Shown: in pieces, positions 35,166 through 44,381 of the stretch | Position numbering within the stretch: position 1 is the stretch's first letter | Layout of the letters: each line of letters begins with the position of its first letter | Assembly: GCA_028687545.1 (NCBI GenBank) | Contig: JAQTZZ010000001.1 | Location: 170,378 to 234,377 of the forward strand | Length of the DNA: 64,000 nt | Reading direction: 5' to 3' | From: Candidatus Wallbacteria bacterium | Lineage (GTDB): Bacteria; Muiribacteriota; JAQTZZ01 | Made by a program: the position numbers and the translations under genes | The notes under the pieces: generated by a model | What the model was told of the DNA's origin: nothing | Databases searched by the model: none | Seen by the model: the letters and a program-made list of their open reading frames with translations, nothing else

Positions 35166-38100
35166 CTAATTCCCTGTGAAATATTCCAGGTCCCTTACCT
35201 CTCCGGGAGGAGTGATCTCGATGTCTCTGAATGACGTCTGGCCAAGTTCGGGATAAACCGGGGCTGGGACTGGAGAAGATATCCGGATGCCGTTGATGTA
35301 AAACAGCATTGCTTCACCCGGTACTCCACCGTTCAGGTTGCAGCTATAGATGCCGTTAGCTCCAACCGAGGAGATGCCTAGTATGGTCCCTGATGCGTTG
35401 TACACGGCAATTTTAGTATCGAATCCTGCCGGTTGCCCGCTGATGCGGGCAGTTCCCTGAATTCCTTCATTGCCTGCTGCGGGACTGGTGTCCGGAATTG
35501 CGACCTCTAAGGAAGTGTGGCTGTAATTTCCGAGATTATCGTATGCGAACAGGAATATGCAGCAGGTGCTCCCTGCCACTTCATTAGTGATGAGGCATGG
35601 CTGATACATACCTTCGGCAGGGTTATTAAAGGTTTTTTTGGGAACGTCGACACCCGGGACCGGAGCTGTGGCACTGGTTTTGAGATAGATTTCAATTTTG
35701 GTCATATCATGCCTGTTTAATTCAGGGATCGGATTCCTGAAGGACAGAGTGAAAGAAGATGTCCCAAAAGGCCGGGCTTCGATAGTGTCTGTAAATGTCG
35801 GGGCCAGATTATCATAAATTACATGAAGAGTTTTGAAGTTTCTGCTGAAGTTTCCGGCCAGATCCCTTGATTTGAACTGGAAGGTATTATCATCCGGCTG
35901 CAGGCTGACCGGGCCATAAGTCCAGCTGGTATTTAGGCCAGCCGCGCAGACCGGGGTCTGGATGCCTTCGCGGTAGATCTCGCAGCCTGCATCTCTGATG
36001 CCTTGAAAGGTGATTGAACTGGAATTGATACGTGAGGAAGTGATCGAAGGAGTCGTGACAATCGTATCAGCAGGAGGGATTGTGTCTACGAAATACCTGT
36101 AAGAGGTATTTGCTGCCATCTGATTGGAAGTGAGATCCTGTCCCCCTGAAATCGACAGGATTTCAAAAGTGTTGTCATTGCCGCTGCCATCGATGATGAT
36201 CAGCCCGGACCAGATTTTTCCGGAGTAATTCACCTGCTGGTCTACGGCATGGCTCCCAAGTGTAACCGCCAGAGGGGTGCTCGACATGTCTTCGCTGAAT
36301 GTGATGGTGAATGTATAGGTGGCCTGCATGAGGTAAGTCACTTCATTGGTTGTGACAGGTCCGCTTTGATTGGTTGTGACTGCCACATTGGCTACTATCG
36401 GCAAAGCATCTCCCAGGAAAGAAAAACATCCCGCTGATGGAGAGATCGTGCTTTGAGTTGAAAGATCATGGACATTGTTTATCTGAAGGTTGTAAGTAAC
36501 ACTGCTCTGAGACTGGGTTGAAAGTAGAAATGTCTTGCACGTCGCATCGGAATCATCGCGGGACACACTGGTCACGCTCAGGCCGCTGATGGAATAGTTG
36601 GCAGGATTCAAAGCGTCATACTGGTCCAGCGGACTCGAATTGACCGGAGTCATGGAATAGACAATTCTGACCGTATTGTTGGAAGCAGCGGCTGCGTTCA
36701 ACAAGGCCAGGCCTGCGGAGCCGTCGTAGCTGTGGGAATAGAGGGGCATTGCGTTACCCAGCAGGTCGCGGATGTTCCGGATTGTCATGATGTAGCTGAT
36801 TGTCTGCTGAACCGCAGTGGTAAGAATTACGGTTTTCGCTTCCTGAGTATCCTGAAGATTAGCCGAAGATATGGCAAGACTTGTTCCGGACGGACCGGTG
36901 ATGAGATAGTTGGCTGGATTGGAGGCGTCCTGAGCATTGACTCGCTCGTCGAAAACAATGCGCACGCTGACCGGGGAGACAGCCATCACGCTTTGGATCT
37001 GCGGCGGACGCGGGGTAGCGGTAAACACGTTCTGGTAGTATTTGACCAGACCGCTCCTGCATCCGACTTTAAGAGTCAGTTTATAGGTGGTTTCCTGGGT
37101 GATGGGGGTGGCGTTATTGTATAGCAGTGGATATACAATTTTATCGTTCCAGTTATGAACCTTGTCTTCTGAAATCAGGGTAATCGGTTCGAGCGAATTC
37201 CCGGCAGTCAGCAGCACTTTGAAATTCCTGTCCAGGCTGTCTGACACTGACTGCTGGAGATTGTTTACTGTGAGAGTCAGGCTGTCGTTTTTTTCGAAGT
37301 AATTCGAACTGCCTTCGCTGTTGGTAAGAGTGTAGAAATTGCCAAGCAGACTGACATCGGAATAGCGGAAGGTTTTCGTGACTGACTTGGTTTTGAGCAC
37401 TCCTGCCAGATAATACTTGGCGACAAGTGCCAGGGTGAAATCCCCATCATTGTAAATGTCAAGAGGAGCATTAAAATCCATGCTGAAGGATTGTCCGGCA
37501 AAACTCGCGTTCACTCTCACGATGTTGCCGATGCTCACAGCACTTCCGGTTGTGTTTGAAATGCTGTTGATTACAGGAGCAGCAGGATCTGAGGCAAGTT
37601 CGACATTAGGGAGTGTCTGGGAGCAGGTGCTGTTCCCAGGAGAGATTGTTGCATAGAGTGCGACTGAAGTATTGGAAGCAGGTCTGACCAGGATATCGAA
37701 TGAGCAGGAACTGCAATTCCGGATAGGGACGAGGCTGTCCGTGGTGTCGTCGATGGCTGTAACCAGGACTTTCAGGTTCCCTGCCTGCAGGTTGGGAACA
37801 TCAAAGCAATCTGTGACTTCAGCTGTATCAAAAGTGTGAGAAAATACTTGAACTGCACCTGAGGAACTGTCTCTGGAGAATCCGGTGGCTTTATCGATCA
37901 GGACCATTTTAAGGGTGGCAATTTTGGCGTTTTTGGCAGACGCTCTGGCAGTTACATTCAGGCGAAGGGTGCTGTTCTGGTCGAAATCACGGGTTTCCTG
38001 GCTGCTCCCATTGAGACAGGAGACTATGGCTAGATAGGGCGGATTGTAATATTGGGGGTGGTATTCATTCAGCATCAGGTCCGCGGTCTGCCTGATGCTG

Positions 38101-38726
38101 TCGAAATACGAAGGTGTGGGAGAATTGTTCAGAAGGGTATTCAGAAGGGCGGTTTGAGTTCCAGCGTCCGACTGGATGACAGTGGCTGCCGCTTTGGACA
38201 GATCATAGGTGCCGACAAAGTTGAATTGCTCGTCAAACATTTCTGCGAAAGAAGCCGGATTCGGCAGGTCGAGCTGAATTTTCTGCAGGCTGCCTGCTGC
38301 GACCCCTTTCACCAGTGTAAGATTGATCTGCTTATCAGGTGAGGATTCAGGATAGGTGAGCAGAGTCAATGCCACTCTCTGGCCGGTGGTGAATTCCAGC
38401 GGGAAATAAAGATTCTTATTACTGGCCGGAAGCACCATGCCCATGTATTTTCCTCCAGGCAGGTCAGTCAGGCAGAAACCTCCCTGACTATCGGTAGTGG
38501 TAGCGAAAGAACAGGATGGATTGAAGAGGATTACTGTGGACTGGGAATAGCTGCTCGCATGTTCCGGAGCGAAGCTGCCCCCGGAAAGTGCAGGCCCCGG
38601 GATTGCACCTAGCAGGAAGCCGATCGGAGGTCCGGGTTCCTCGGACAGTCCGCCGCCCATGCAGCCATGAAACAGAGTCAGGAGTAAAAATATGAAAACG
38701 CACAGGAGAAGGATGATTTTTGACAT
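35166..38726 (-). CDS. large lipoprotein with repeated Ig-like domains
   Basis: 1186 residues. N-terminal signal (IILLLCVFIFLLLTLFHGC) ends in a probable lipidated cysteine (HGC is not a canonical lipobox). A carboxypeptidase-regulatory-like domain follows (FAPEHASSYSQSTVILFNPS, DSQGGFCLTDLPGGKYMGMV). Then come several beta-sandwich modules with the repeating pattern PVSVRIVFDERVNAQDASNP and NNTVRIVYSMTPVN (SbsA/Ig-like) and SEDMSSTPLAVTL. The C-terminal end has another short regulatory-like unit. No enzyme is seen. Start ATG 38726 has AGAGGAT. It is likely surface-exposed and convergent with the S8/C25 protease, perhaps as an anchor or substrate-binding partner, which is inference. Confidence 0.75.
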   Translation of the reverse strand: MSKIILLLCVFIFLLLTLFHGCMGGGLSEEPGPPIGFLLGAIPGPALSGGSFAPEHASSYSQSTVILFNPSCSFATTTDSQGGFCLTDLPGGKYMGMVLPASNKNLYFPLEFTTGQRVALTLLTYPESSPDKQINLTLVKGVAAGSLQKIQLDLPNPASFAEMFDEQFNFVGTYDLSKAAATVIQSDAGTQTALLNTLLNNSPTPSYFDSIRQTADLMLNEYHPQYYNPPYLAIVSCLNGSSQETRDFDQNSTLRLNVTARASAKNAKIATLKMVLIDKATGFSRDSSSGAVQVFSHTFDTAEVTDCFDVPNLQAGNLKVLVTAIDDTTDSLVPIRNCSSCSFDILVRPASNTSVALYATISPGNSTCSQTLPNVELASDPAAPVINSISNTTGSAVSIGNIVRVNASFAGQSFSMDFNAPLDIYNDGDFTLALVAKYYLAGVLKTKSVTKTFRYSDVSLLGNFYTLTNSEGSSNYFEKNDSLTLTVNNLQQSVSDSLDRNFKVLLTAGNSLEPITLISEDKVHNWNDKIVYPLLYNNATPITQETTYKLTLKVGCRSGLVKYYQNVFTATPRPPQIQSVMAVSPVSVRIVFDERVNAQDASNPANYLITGPSGTSLAISSANLQDTQEAKTVILTTAVQQTISYIMTIRNIRDLLGNAMPLYSHSYDGSAGLALLNAAAASNNTVRIVYSMTPVNSSPLDQYDALNPANYSISGLSVTSVSRDDSDATCKTFLLSTQSQSSVTYNLQINNVHDLSTQSTISPSAGCFSFLGDALPIVANVAVTTNQSGPVTTNEVTYLMQATYTFTITFSEDMSSTPLAVTLGSHAVDQQVNYSGKIWSGLIIIDGSGNDNTFEILSISGGQDLTSNQMAANTSYRYFVDTIPPADTIVTTPSITSSRINSSSITFQGIRDAGCEIYREGIQTPVCAAGLNTSWTYGPVSLQPDDNTFQFKSRDLAGNFSRNFKTLHVIYDNLAPTFTDTIEARPFGTSSFTLSFRNPIPELNRHDMTKIEIYLKTSATAPVPGVDVPKKTFNNPAEGMYQPCLITNEVAGSTCCIFLFAYDNLGNYSHTSLEVAIPDTSPAAGNEGIQGTARISGQPAGFDTKIAVYNASGTILGISSVGANGIYSCNLNGGVPGEAMLFYINGIRISSPVPAPVYPELGQTSFRDIEITPPGEVRDLEYFTGN

Positions 38727-38820
38727 CAAATCCTCTGTAGGAAATAGTAGTGAGCGATATTATAACAGGAAGGTCCAGTGATGACAAAGCCTATGACTGC
38801 GGAAAACCTGATCATCCGGT

Positions 38821-40884
38821 TCAGAAATCATACTGCCTCATGATCGGCTTGATCTTTTTTTTATCATAGTCATACATGAGTTTCGTCGACTTGTCCTGCT
38901 CGCCTTTCATGAACACTTCGAACCAGACGTCTTTGTCCTTGGTGTTATAGGTAACTTTGGAGTCGAAGCAGTGCAGGTCATAATTCAGGTCATAGTTCAG
39001 CGAAGTGAATGTCGCAGTAGTATAGTCGTATCTTGTGCCGACTGAGAGATGCGCTTTAGGAGTCAGCGGTTTCACCTTGAAATCAACGTTCCCGTTCAGA
39101 TCCTTCATCTTGTTTGTCTGCGAGTCGTAACTTGTGGAAAGTGTCAGCCCGAAACGCAGAAAATCGTCTTTTGGTTTCAAAGAGAACTGGGAATAAATGT
39201 CGGTCATGTGCAGATCGAGGTTTGGAATCTGATCCAGGCGTGAATTACCGAGATCATAGTCGGTTTTCAGATAAATGCTCCATGAGTTATTGCAGTTTGT
39301 GGGACCGTTCAGCCTGAAATCCGAATAAGCTCCTCCGAATTTCTTGGTGTCGAAATCGTAGGAAGTGGAAAAAAGCTTGAGACTGTAACGGTCCTGATTG
39401 AAATCAAAGCCGAAGAACAGCGACTCTCTCCCGGTTTCATTGTCGAATCTGAAAGGCGATTCTGATCCGTTCACTGTCTTTTTGTCATAGCGGAAGGAGC
39501 TTCTGAATCCATTCAGGTCCTGATCGAGCTGCAGGCGTAAATCTCCTACCTGCATCAGATCCTCGGTGGAGTAGTAGTTCAGCAGCCAGTCTTCATTGAC
39601 TCTCAGAGTGAATGGGAATTTCTTTCCCCCTTTCAGCGGGTCAAAGCTGAGCGAGTTCCGGAGAGCGTATTTGTTCCCTTCGAAAGGGTTCATGCCTGTC
39701 TGATGATAAGAAGCCAGCAGCAGGTCCTGATTCATGCTGGTGGAAAACAGTTTGAACTTCTGGCCTGGCAGAGTCAGATCCGCTTCCGGTTTCTTCTTCA
39801 GCATCGAATAATAATCATCACCCTTGTATTTTTCTCCGTCCAGGTCCTTGCGGTCGTTGTATCGGAGATTGAGGCCGAGATTCTGCTTCATGACAGGCAG
39901 TGTCCCGTGCATGTCGCTGTTGATCGTGAGCTCCTGGTTCGCATAGTCGTTCCAGTATTTCAGGGAAGAAAAGGCGAGCTGGAGATTTCCGGAATCAGAA
40001 CCCTGCCTGGTCTGGTAATTTAGATTCAGATGTTTGTCTTTCTGATGGCTCTTGTCGTCGTTGTCGAAGCCGTAACTATAATTCAGGCTGTTGTCCGGAT
40101 TGAGTGTCAGGTTTTCCGACACAGAGAAACTGGGTCCTCTGCGTTGATAATAACTAAGGTTGGCGTTGCCGTTGCGGTTTTCGTTGACCGTATAAGGGAA
40201 ATAGATTTTTCCATAGGTGCCGTTATACCTGGAATAGCCGAATTTCTGCTTGAAAAGCTTGGGTTTGTCCTTGAGGTCCGTATACTGACGCTTCTGGCTC
40301 TTGATCAGCTTGCCTTTGAAATAGACATTCATGTCATTGATTTCCATGTGATCACCGTATTTGATGGAAATCTGACTGGCAGTGATTTTATAATCAGGGT
40401 CGGTGAGGTCGCAGGTGGTGAGAGTAAGATTTTTGGCTTCCATGTAGCTGGGAGAAAAATTCAGGGTTTCAGCGCTGATGATCTGGTCTCCCCGGAAAAC
40501 CATAGCCTGCTTCAGATAACCTTCACCGGTTTTCAGGTCATAGAAAATGAATTCCCCGGTATTTTTTTCCTCACCCTGCCAGAAAACAACGTCCCCATAG
40601 GCGAACAATTTGTTCTCTTTGATGTTGGCCTGGATCGTCTGGGCATTGATGTTCATGTCGGCGTTGAAGGCCTGAGCCGAGCCCTTGACGATCACATCAT
40701 TGGTTCTTGTGCCGTATTCCAGGTAATCGCCGATGATCACGATTTTTTTATTGGTAAGCGCGTCCGATGCGGCAGACAAGTTCGAGATAATGGCGACTGT
40801 GAGCAGAATCAGCAGAAATCGAAAACTGTCAGAAGTTTTCGAGTCCGAAACCTTCGTGCAGCAGGAGCACGACCTTTTCGACAT
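38821..40884 (-). CDS. LptD/OstA-like outer-membrane LPS assembly protein
   Basis: About 687 residues. After a signal peptide (FRFLLILLTVAIISNLSA) comes an OstA/LptA-type beta-jellyroll (VIIGDYLEYGTRTNDVIVKG, NAQTIQANIKENKLFAYGDV, about 50-190). The long remainder has alternating polar and aromatic strands of a beta barrel (LSYYQRRGPSFSVSENLTLN, TKKFGGAYSDFRLN), ending in Phe. This matches LptD, which inserts lipopolysaccharide in the outer membrane. The only usable starts lie inside lysC (40884 is chosen, overlap 56 bases, no clear ribosome-binding site), so translation is probably coupled to the aspartokinase. It is the main evidence for a diderm cell. Confidence 0.72.
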   Translation of the reverse strand: MSKRSCSCCTKVSDSKTSDSFRFLLILLTVAIISNLSAASDALTNKKIVIIGDYLEYGTRTNDVIVKGSAQAFNADMNINAQTIQANIKENKLFAYGDVVFWQGEEKNTGEFIFYDLKTGEGYLKQAMVFRGDQIISAETLNFSPSYMEAKNLTLTTCDLTDPDYKITASQISIKYGDHMEINDMNVYFKGKLIKSQKRQYTDLKDKPKLFKQKFGYSRYNGTYGKIYFPYTVNENRNGNANLSYYQRRGPSFSVSENLTLNPDNSLNYSYGFDNDDKSHQKDKHLNLNYQTRQGSDSGNLQLAFSSLKYWNDYANQELTINSDMHGTLPVMKQNLGLNLRYNDRKDLDGEKYKGDDYYSMLKKKPEADLTLPGQKFKLFSTSMNQDLLLASYHQTGMNPFEGNKYALRNSLSFDPLKGGKKFPFTLRVNEDWLLNYYSTEDLMQVGDLRLQLDQDLNGFRSSFRYDKKTVNGSESPFRFDNETGRESLFFGFDFNQDRYSLKLFSTSYDFDTKKFGGAYSDFRLNGPTNCNNSWSIYLKTDYDLGNSRLDQIPNLDLHMTDIYSQFSLKPKDDFLRFGLTLSTSYDSQTNKMKDLNGNVDFKVKPLTPKAHLSVGTRYDYTTATFTSLNYDLNYDLHCFDSKVTYNTKDKDVWFEVFMKGEQDKSTKLMYDYDKKKIKPIMRQYDF

Positions 40885-42043
40885 CCGCGGCATTAACAAC
40901 AATTGTGACCTTGATTTCCGAGGTACTTACCATATAAATCGGTATTTTCCTCTCAGAAAGAAGACTCATGATCCGGAAAATCACACCGGATTTCTCCCTG
41001 AGACCGGAGCCGACGATGGAAACAGTGCCCACTTCCACGTCCCAGATGATCTTTTCATAAAGGTCTGCAAGAGTTTCAAGCACTTTGACAGCTGAAACGA
41101 TCTTGTCACGCTTGACCAGAAAAACCAGGTTTTCCAGGCCATCGTATGTGATATTGTCCATCAGGAATTCGATGTTGATGCCGGATTTTTCGATTTCGGA
41201 GAGAATTTTGAGGCTGGAGTTGCTTTTCTGATCAAGTCCCAGCACCGAGATTTTGGCTTCCTGCTTGCTGTAAGTTATTCCCTTTATCCTGTTGTCTTCC
41301 ATTTCGCTGCCTTTTGAAATCAAGGTACCCTCCCCTTCCTCGAATGTGGAACGCCGGTAGATTCTGATGCCATGGTTTTTGGCAAGGTCCAGAGCCCTGA
41401 AATTGATGACTTTGGCGCCTGCGGCAGAAAGTTCATACATTTCTTCATAGCTGATCTCCCGAAGCAGCCTGGCTTTGGGAACGATCCTCGGGTCAGCGGT
41501 ATAGACACCGAGCACGTCGGTGCAGAGGACGCATTCCCGGGCATCCAGGGCATGCGCGATCGCAACGGCCGTAGTATCCGAACCTCCCCGGCCGAGGGTG
41601 GTGATGTTTCTGTTCCGGTCTATGCCCTGAAATCCGGTGATCACCGGTGTCACTCCTTCATTGAGAAGCTGCCTGACGGATTCGGTATTTTCAATCGTCT
41701 TGATATGCGCGTTGCCGAAGTTGCTGTCAGTCAGTAGGCCCAGCTGGAATGCGCTCAGGGAAACAGATTTTACGGAAATTCCGCCTAAAACGGCGGACAG
41801 AATCGCAGCCGAGATATTCTCTCCGCATGAGAGCAGGGCGTCAAGTTCGCGCGGCGCGGGAACCGGGTAGTAAGACCTGGCTGTTTTGATCAGTTCATCA
41901 GTAGTATTGCCTTGGGCAGATACTACTACCAGGATCTTTTCGCCGCTGTCCTTGATTTTTTTGATTTTCTCCGCCACGCGCATCACGCGGTCAGGGTCAG
42001 AGAGAGAACTGCCTCCGAACTTGTAAATTACGATCCCGCTCAT
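40829..42043 (-). CDS. lysC: aspartate kinase
   Basis: 404 residues: phosphorylates L-aspartate, the first step to lysine, threonine and methionine. The N-terminal kinase signature is VIYKFGGSSLSD (residues 5-16). Other motifs are GRGGSDTTAVAIAHAL and VLCTDVLGVYTADPRIV, typical of the amino-acid-kinase fold. The C-terminal third has two ACT domains (ISVLGLDQKSNSSLKIL, VSIVGSGLREKSG) for feedback by lysine and/or threonine. It overlaps thrB by four bases and the LptD-like gene by about 56 bases. Single-domain LysC length; not fused to homoserine dehydrogenase. Confidence 0.95.
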   Translation of the reverse strand: MSGIVIYKFGGSSLSDPDRVMRVAEKIKKIKDSGEKILVVVSAQGNTTDELIKTARSYYPVPAPRELDALLSCGENISAAILSAVLGGISVKSVSLSAFQLGLLTDSNFGNAHIKTIENTESVRQLLNEGVTPVITGFQGIDRNRNITTLGRGGSDTTAVAIAHALDARECVLCTDVLGVYTADPRIVPKARLLREISYEEMYELSAAGAKVINFRALDLAKNHGIRIYRRSTFEEGEGTLISKGSEMEDNRIKGITYSKQEAKISVLGLDQKSNSSLKILSEIEKSGINIEFLMDNITYDGLENLVFLVKRDKIVSAVKVLETLADLYEKIIWDVEVGTVSIVGSGLREKSGVIFRIMSLLSERKIPIYMVSTSEIKVTIVVNAADVEKVVLLLHEGFGLENF

Positions 42044-42951
42044 ATGGCCGTGATGCCCCTCGTGGAAACAGGCACATCGATCACGCTCACTTTGATCTGA
42101 TGCTGCTTGAGAAGCCTGGTGATCTTTTTGATCTGTTCCTGGTAGCAGTGGTCGCGGTCAAAGAAACAGACGAAGGACGGTCCGTCGTTGCAGAAGCTGA
42201 CTCCATAAGTGTCAGGGGCGGTGGAAAGGGAGAGGAATACTTCTCTGATGCCGGGAAAGCAGGACATGCGATGCGAGTTTACCAGCTGGTCCGCGAAGGC
42301 CAGTTTCAACACTTCAGTCCGCTTGCACATCATGCCCAGCGCGAGAAGGGTGGCATGTGAAATATTGAAATTGGCATTTTCCAGACTCACTTTCTTGGGA
42401 ATGCTTTTCCTGACTGCCTGTGGATTGAAAGTGGGAACTTCAGGTACGAAGACCACAGGTTTCATCTGCTCCGGGAGAGGAAAACTGGTGTAGATTTCCG
42501 CATAGCGCTCCACGATCGCAAAATTACCCAGAAAGGCGGCTGCGACATTACTGGCGCTTCCTACTTTCCGGGCGGCCATGCTGATCAGTTTTTCCACTTC
42601 AAACGGTTGCCTGAGCAGCTGATTGGCTCCGAAGATTCCGGCGGCCACAGCCCCGGAAAAGCTGCCCAGCCCTTTGCCGATGGGAATGTTGTTTTCCAGC
42701 CTGATCTCGAGTCCGGACAGGGATTCCCCGCATTTTTCAAACACCAGATCCGCAGCTTTGTAAACGACGCTGGCTGCGTCCTTGGGGAGAAATTCGGCAC
42801 CCTGGCCTGTGATTTCCACCTTCAGACCCATGGGGATGATTTTCATCTCCACATAATTGTAATGGGCAAGCGCCAGGCCAAAGGTATCGTATCCGGGCCC
42901 GAGGTTTCCGCAGAGGGTTGGAACTTCTAATCTGACTGAGCCTGAAATCAT
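42040..42951 (-). CDS. thrB: homoserine kinase
   Basis: 303 residues, GHMP kinase family, makes O-phosphohomoserine for threonine. Motifs: VPTLCGNLGPGYDTFGLAL at the N terminus, the ATP loop PIGKGLGSFSGAVAAGIF (about 92-109), and SASNVAAAFLGNF. The C-terminal segment FCNDGPSFVCFF resembles the third GHMP motif. It is translationally coupled to gcvPB upstream (four-base overlap) and lysC downstream. Neither thrC nor the homoserine dehydrogenase gene is adjacent, so the pathway is split. Confidence 0.9.
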   Translation of the reverse strand: MISGSVRLEVPTLCGNLGPGYDTFGLALAHYNYVEMKIIPMGLKVEITGQGAEFLPKDAASVVYKAADLVFEKCGESLSGLEIRLENNIPIGKGLGSFSGAVAAGIFGANQLLRQPFEVEKLISMAARKVGSASNVAAAFLGNFAIVERYAEIYTSFPLPEQMKPVVFVPEVPTFNPQAVRKSIPKKVSLENANFNISHATLLALGMMCKRTEVLKLAFADQLVNSHRMSCFPGIREVFLSLSTAPDTYGVSFCNDGPSFVCFFDRDHCYQEQIKKITRLLKQHQIKVSVIDVPVSTRGITAI

Positions 42952-44381
42952 GTGCAGCCATACCGCAGCTCAGGTTTTCTGGCTGCAGTGACTTCATCCA
43001 GCCGCCTTACAGGAGTGGTCACAGGGGCGTTCTTGAGAAGGTCGGGAGAGCTGTCGGCTTCAGTCCGGATTTTTTTCATGATTTCAGCGAACAGATCCAG
43101 ATTTTCCCGGCTCTCTGTTTCAGTGGGTTCCACCATGATGGCTTCTTTCACGATCAGCGGGAAATAGATAGTCGGGGCGTGGCAGCCATAATCCAGAAGA
43201 CGTTTGGCAATGTCCAGAGTGTGGATGCCATTGGGAAGATTTGCTCCTGACAGCACGAATTCGTGCATGCAGTGCTGAGAAAATTCGCGTTTGTAATATG
43301 CTTCCAGTTTTTTCAGCAGGTAGTTGGCATTGAGCACTGCGGTCTCAGAGGCTTCCTTGAGACCGGCCGCTCCAAGCATGCGGATGTAGGTGTAGGATTT
43401 TACCATCACCAGGAAGTTACCCCAGAATCCCATCATCTTACCGATCGAGTGGGGCAGGCTGAAATCCAGGAAGTACTTTCCGTCTTTTTTTCCGGCTACA
43501 GGCACAGGGAGAAAGTCTTTGAGTTTTTCCGCCACTCCGACCGGTCCGGAACCTGGTCCTCCTCCGCCGTGTGGAGCGCCGAAGGTTTTGTGCAGATTGA
43601 GGTGCACAATGTCGAATCCCATGTCATAGGGGCGGCATTTTCCCATCACTGCATTGAGATTGGCTCCGTCGTAATGCACCAGGCCGTTCTGTTGATGGAT
43701 GATTGAGGCGATTTCCATGATGTTTCCATCGAAAAGACCAAGGGTGTTGGGATTCGTGATCATCAGTCCGGCAGTGTTTTCGTTTACTGCGGCCCGCAGC
43801 CCAGCCAGATCCACCCATCCTCTTTCATCTGATTTCACTTCTACTACCTTGAATCCGGCCATGGCTACGCTGGCCGGATTAGTGCCATGGGCTGAGTCAG
43901 GAATGATGATTTCATTTTTATGCAGGTTTTTATTCACCTGATGGTATTTCTTGATAATCAGGAGACCGGTCAGTTCTCCTGAAGCCCCGGCTGCCGGCTG
44001 CAGGGAACAGGCTTTCATGCCTGTGATTTCCTTGAGATATTCCTGCAGTTCGAAGATTATCTGCAGGACTCCCTGAGATGCATGGGCAGGGACCAGAGGA
44101 TGCAGACAGGCGAACTCCGGAAGCGAGGATGTCTTTTCGTTGAGTTTCGGATTGTATTTCATGGTACAGGAACCCAGCGGGTAGAAGCCGCTGTCCACCC
44201 CGAAATTCAAGGAAGACAGGCGCGTGAAATGGCGCACAGCTTCGACTTCAGAAACTTCAGGAATCGGGATGCCGTTCCGTTTCATCCCTTTGGACAGTTC
44301 TGCAGCTTTCCCTGCAGATTTCGGAAATCTCAGCGCCCGTTTTCCGGTCTGATGATATGCATGAATCAGTTTTTCCTTCAT
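42948..44381 (-). CDS. gcvPB: glycine dehydrogenase (decarboxylating) subunit 2
   Basis: 477 residues, the PLP-binding half of the split P protein. The Schiff-base lysine is Lys265 in HLNLHKTFGAPHGGGG. Other family motifs: FYPLGSCTMKYNPKLNE, SLQPAAGASGELTGLLII, AHGTNPASVAMAGF and YDGANLNAVMG. With subunit 1 it removes CO2 from glycine and passes the aminomethyl group to GcvH. Overlaps gcvPA by four bases. GcvT and the dihydrolipoamide dehydrogenase are not in this window. Confidence 0.95.
   Translation of the reverse strand: MKEKLIHAYHQTGKRALRFPKSAGKAAELSKGMKRNGIPIPEVSEVEAVRHFTRLSSLNFGVDSGFYPLGSCTMKYNPKLNEKTSSLPEFACLHPLVPAHASQGVLQIIFELQEYLKEITGMKACSLQPAAGASGELTGLLIIKKYHQVNKNLHKNEIIIPDSAHGTNPASVAMAGFKVVEVKSDERGWVDLAGLRAAVNENTAGLMITNPNTLGLFDGNIMEIASIIHQQNGLVHYDGANLNAVMGKCRPYDMGFDIVHLNLHKTFGAPHGGGGPGSGPVGVAEKLKDFLPVPVAGKKDGKYFLDFSLPHSIGKMMGFWGNFLVMVKSYTYIRMLGAAGLKEASETAVLNANYLLKKLEAYYKREFSQHCMHEFVLSGANLPNGIHTLDIAKRLLDYGCHAPTIYFPLIVKEAIMVEPTETESRENLDLFAEIMKKIRTEADSSPDLLKNAPVTTPVRRLDEVTAARKPELRYGCT

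Noticed and set aside
40030-40896. Long plus-strand open frame of about 288 residues
   Set aside because: It lies antisense to the LptD-like gene, has low-complexity valine-rich content and no ribosome-binding site; it is a shadow of codon bias.
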